Source: Aquimarina longa SW024
GTDB taxonomy: Bacteria > Bacteroidota > Bacteroidia > Flavobacteriales > Flavobacteriaceae
Reading direction: 5' to 3'
NCBI RefSeq assembly: GCF_001401755.1
Contig: NZ_AVQK01000023.1
Coordinates: 1-64,000 of the forward strand
DNA: 64,000 bases
This document shows positions 62,801-64,000 of the stretch, in pieces. The stretch's first letter is position 1. Each line of letters opens with the position of its first letter. The notes under the pieces were generated by a model. The model had not been told where the DNA came from and did no database searches. It saw only the letters and a program-made list of their open reading frames with translations. The position numbers and the translations under genes were made by a program.

Positions 62801-64000
62801 ACTACCTCTGGAGCAGAAGTACAACGCCCATTAGCAACCGTAGTAATTGGAGGTCTATTGACAGCAACACTACTAACCTTATTTGTCATTCCAATTTTAT
62901 ATAAATGGATAGAAAATAAGGATAAAAAATCAATCAAAATTTCGATACATAAAAAAGTTAAAACAAGAATGGCAACACTACTATTACTAAGCTTTTTTAC
63001 CATATCAAAAGCCCAACAACAACCTATTTCTATGGATGAAGCTGTTGCAATCGCACTAAAGAGTTACCCTTCATTAAAAGCTGCAAGACTTTTGGTAAAA
63101 AAAGAGAACGTACTAAAAAATACTGCTTGGGATCTTGGGAGCACTCAGCTTTTTACAGCTGGCGAAGAAATAGGTAACACTAATACTCCAACATACACCA
63201 TACTAGGAATAGGGCAAAACAATATTGATATTTTCGGAATTACATCAAAAAATAAACTAGCAAAAGAAAATATTAAATTAGCAGAACTCAATGTAGAATT
63301 AAATGAATTAGAACTAAAACGAAATGTTCTAATAGCTTGGGCGAGAGTTTACACTGCCAAACAACTATATCAATCATGCTCAGAAATTGACTCTGTATTT
63401 ACTGGATTGAATAAAGCTATTGATTGGAGATATGCTACTGAAGCCATTTCAAAATTAGAATACAACGCTACTATTAATCAAGGTAAACTGATTTTACTTC
63501 AAAAAGAACAAGCTTATGCTACCTACCAAATAGCTTTACAAAAATTAAATCAATGGCTCTCAATGAACGAGACTATATATGGAGTTAAGGTAACAACTCT
63601 TGATGCATTTGATAGTGATATATTAATTTCTGAAGAGGTTATAAAAAATCATCCATTATTTAATTATTGGGAGAAGCAATTAGAGGTTGCTAAAGCGGAA
63701 CAAAAAGTTACTAACTCACAATTTCTACCCAAAATTTCGGCACAATATGGTTTGCAAAAAATAGGAAATCAATCTGGTTTTAATAGTTATCAAGTAGGCA
63801 TACAAGTTCCACTCATCTTTAATACAATAAAAGCACAAAGTAAAGTTTCAAAAATTAATACCGAAATGATTACAGCCAATAATAAAGCTAAAGTACTACA
63901 GTTAAAAAGTAGGTTTAACTCAAAAATTTCTGAGTTTAAACAATCAAGAAATAAGTGGTTGTTCTACAAAAACGAGGCATTGCCTCTGGCTATTGAACAA
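59819..64000 (+). CDS. CusA/CzcA-type heavy-metal RND efflux pump fused to TolC-like domain (3' end outside window)
   Basis: The frame is open from ATG 59819 to the window edge (1394 codons, partial). Residues 1-1040 form a full RND transporter: MINKLIEFSINNKFVIALFT start, the porter region, and a TM4 segment IDFGIIVDGAVIIVESTVFF (near residue 398) with the proton-relay aspartates of metal pumps. At about residue 1060 an internal signal-like helix (TRMATLLLLSFFTISKAQ) begins a TolC-like coiled-coil region (PISMDEAVAIALKSYPSLKA). This CusA-TolC fusion is typical of Bacteroidota copper/silver or Co/Zn/Cd systems. A CusB-like partner should lie beyond the edge. Confidence 0.9.
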   Translation, partial: MINKLIEFSINNKFVIALFTLVLIAGGIYSVKQVPIDAVPDITNNQVQIITQAPNWGTEDIEQFITYPVEVAVANLPEVTEIRSISRFGLSVVTIVFSDDLDTYLPRQLVSEKLNEIKANIPEGFGEPFMGPISTGLGEIYQYTLEVVPEFKDKYDATELRTIQDWIIRRQMAMVPGVIEVNAFGGSIKQYEVTINPNELKAINLTINDVYKALKNNNQNTGGAYIEKNHQANFIRGEGLAKTLNDIKNIVVTNKGDIPITINDIGTVKFGTATRYGALTKNGEGEAVGGMILMLKGASTDAVIESVTERIVEIQKSLPEGITIKPFINRSKLISNTTSTVKNNLIEGALIVIFILIFFLGNWRGGIVVASTIPLSLLFAFILMNIFDVWANLMSLGAIDFGIIVDGAVIIVESTVFFLYQRIKKEETITDKTRDEITYMASSKMMNTAFFGQFIILIVFLPILTLEGIEGKMFIPMALTFIFAMIGAMVLCLTYVPMITSVFLRIPKIKKKYWGDKIVHWLENIYENGLVKAIKRGKSVVVSAVILLSLAVFAFTRMGGEFIPQLDEGDLAFHAILKPGSSLSETIATTTKIEKIVKDNFPEVIDIISRIGVADVPTDPMPMDIADVFVILKPISEWATPSSKEELIDKIKEKVEQIPGVNYEFTQPIEMRFNELITGVREDIAVKLYGDDLDILAQTAKEMGKIIATVAGVADMKVEATSGQPQITIRYNRDKIAQYGLQISELNTLIQNAFSGGIAGTIFEGEKRFDLVVRLKEEFRRDIHNVKNLFITLPSGTQIPLKEVASISYEPGPMQISRDNTNRRTYVGINVRGRDIKSLVEEIKQKIEAEIKLPVGYYIRYGGAFENLERATSKLKTVVPIVLGLIFILIFFALKSIKQTVMIYIAIPLATIGGIFSLMLRDMPFSISAGVGFIVLFGVAVLNGLVLISGFNELKSEGVTDINERIRMGTRRRIRPIILTALTDILGFLPMALSTTSGAEVQRPLATVVIGGLLTATLLTLFVIPILYKWIENKDKKSIKISIHKKVKTRMATLLLLSFFTISKAQQQPISMDEAVAIALKSYPSLKAARLLVKKENVLKNTAWDLGSTQLFTAGEEIGNTNTPTYTILGIGQNNIDIFGITSKNKLAKENIKLAELNVELNELELKRNVLIAWARVYTAKQLYQSCSEIDSVFTGLNKAIDWRYATEAISKLEYNATINQGKLILLQKEQAYATYQIALQKLNQWLSMNETIYGVKVTTLDAFDSDILISEEVIKNHPLFNYWEKQLEVAKAEQKVTNSQFLPKISAQYGLQKIGNQSGFNSYQVGIQVPLIFNTIKAQSKVSKINTEMITANNKAKVLQLKSRFNSKISEFKQSRNKWLFYKNEALPLAIEQ

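Noticed and set aside
60643..63003. Four long minus-strand ORFs (139, 88, 134 and 158 codons)
   Set aside because: They lie antisense to the CusA-like gene, show low-complexity Ser/Ile/Pro translations and no start or family signal; they are shadows of the pump frame.

Overview
The window is AT-rich DNA from a member of the Bacteroidota, most likely the family Flavobacteriaceae (Aquimarina-like by gene content). Pointers are TANNTTTG-type -7 promoter boxes, S16 with a long charged tail, a DnaE with an N-terminal proofreading exonuclease, a CusA-type pump fused to a TolC-like domain, a DUF6660 protein, an archaeal-like prenyltransferase beside mevalonate genes, and many small SPI/SPII-exported proteins. 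Everything here is read by eye; no database search was run.

Layout. 1-4.2 kb: minus-strand cell-envelope genes (DUF547, outer-membrane barrel, GH113-like glycosidase, one-POTRA BamA-like barrel). 4.5-7.5 kb: an FAD oxidoreductase and a membrane 4Fe-4S protein. 7.7-13.3 kb: a histidine kinase facing a tightly coupled operon of a MORN-repeat protein and three glycosyltransferases. 14.3-20 kb: a divergent pseudouridine synthase, a nitrilase, and mevalonate/prenyltransferase genes. 20-27 kb: TspO-TetR, DUF1697, an HI0933-family flavoprotein, a decaying CHAT/sigma/TPR locus and glutaryl-CoA dehydrogenase. 27.4-36.6 kb: an alpha/beta-hydrolase remnant, the rpsP-rimM-methyltransferase operon and dnaE.

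36.6-42 kb holds a compact four-gene minus-strand operon (flavin monooxygenase, FMN-dependent 2-hydroxy-acid oxidase, cytochrome P450, SAM methyltransferase) that looks like a small-molecule tailoring or biosynthetic pathway with no recognisable scaffold enzyme. It is the best candidate here for an undescribed system. 42.4-52.3 kb is mostly housekeeping (trxA, DUF58, tRNA-Asp, ruvC, hemW), interrupted by a decayed IS3-family element with intact ends and a 3-bp target duplication.

52.3-59.1 kb is an accessory island. It carries Imm26-like, SUKH (SMI1/KNR4) and other immunity-like or exported orphans with no toxin gene, separated by repeated hairpins and gene-start repeats. It ends at a truncated tyrosine-recombinase fragment and a dyad-rich segment. 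From 59.4 kb a copper/heavy-metal efflux locus begins and runs off the right edge.

A recurrent theme is gene decay: a frameshifted sigma factor, a CHAT-protein relic, an esterase relic, a TonB-C relic, an integrase relic and a broken transposase all lie within 36 kb.
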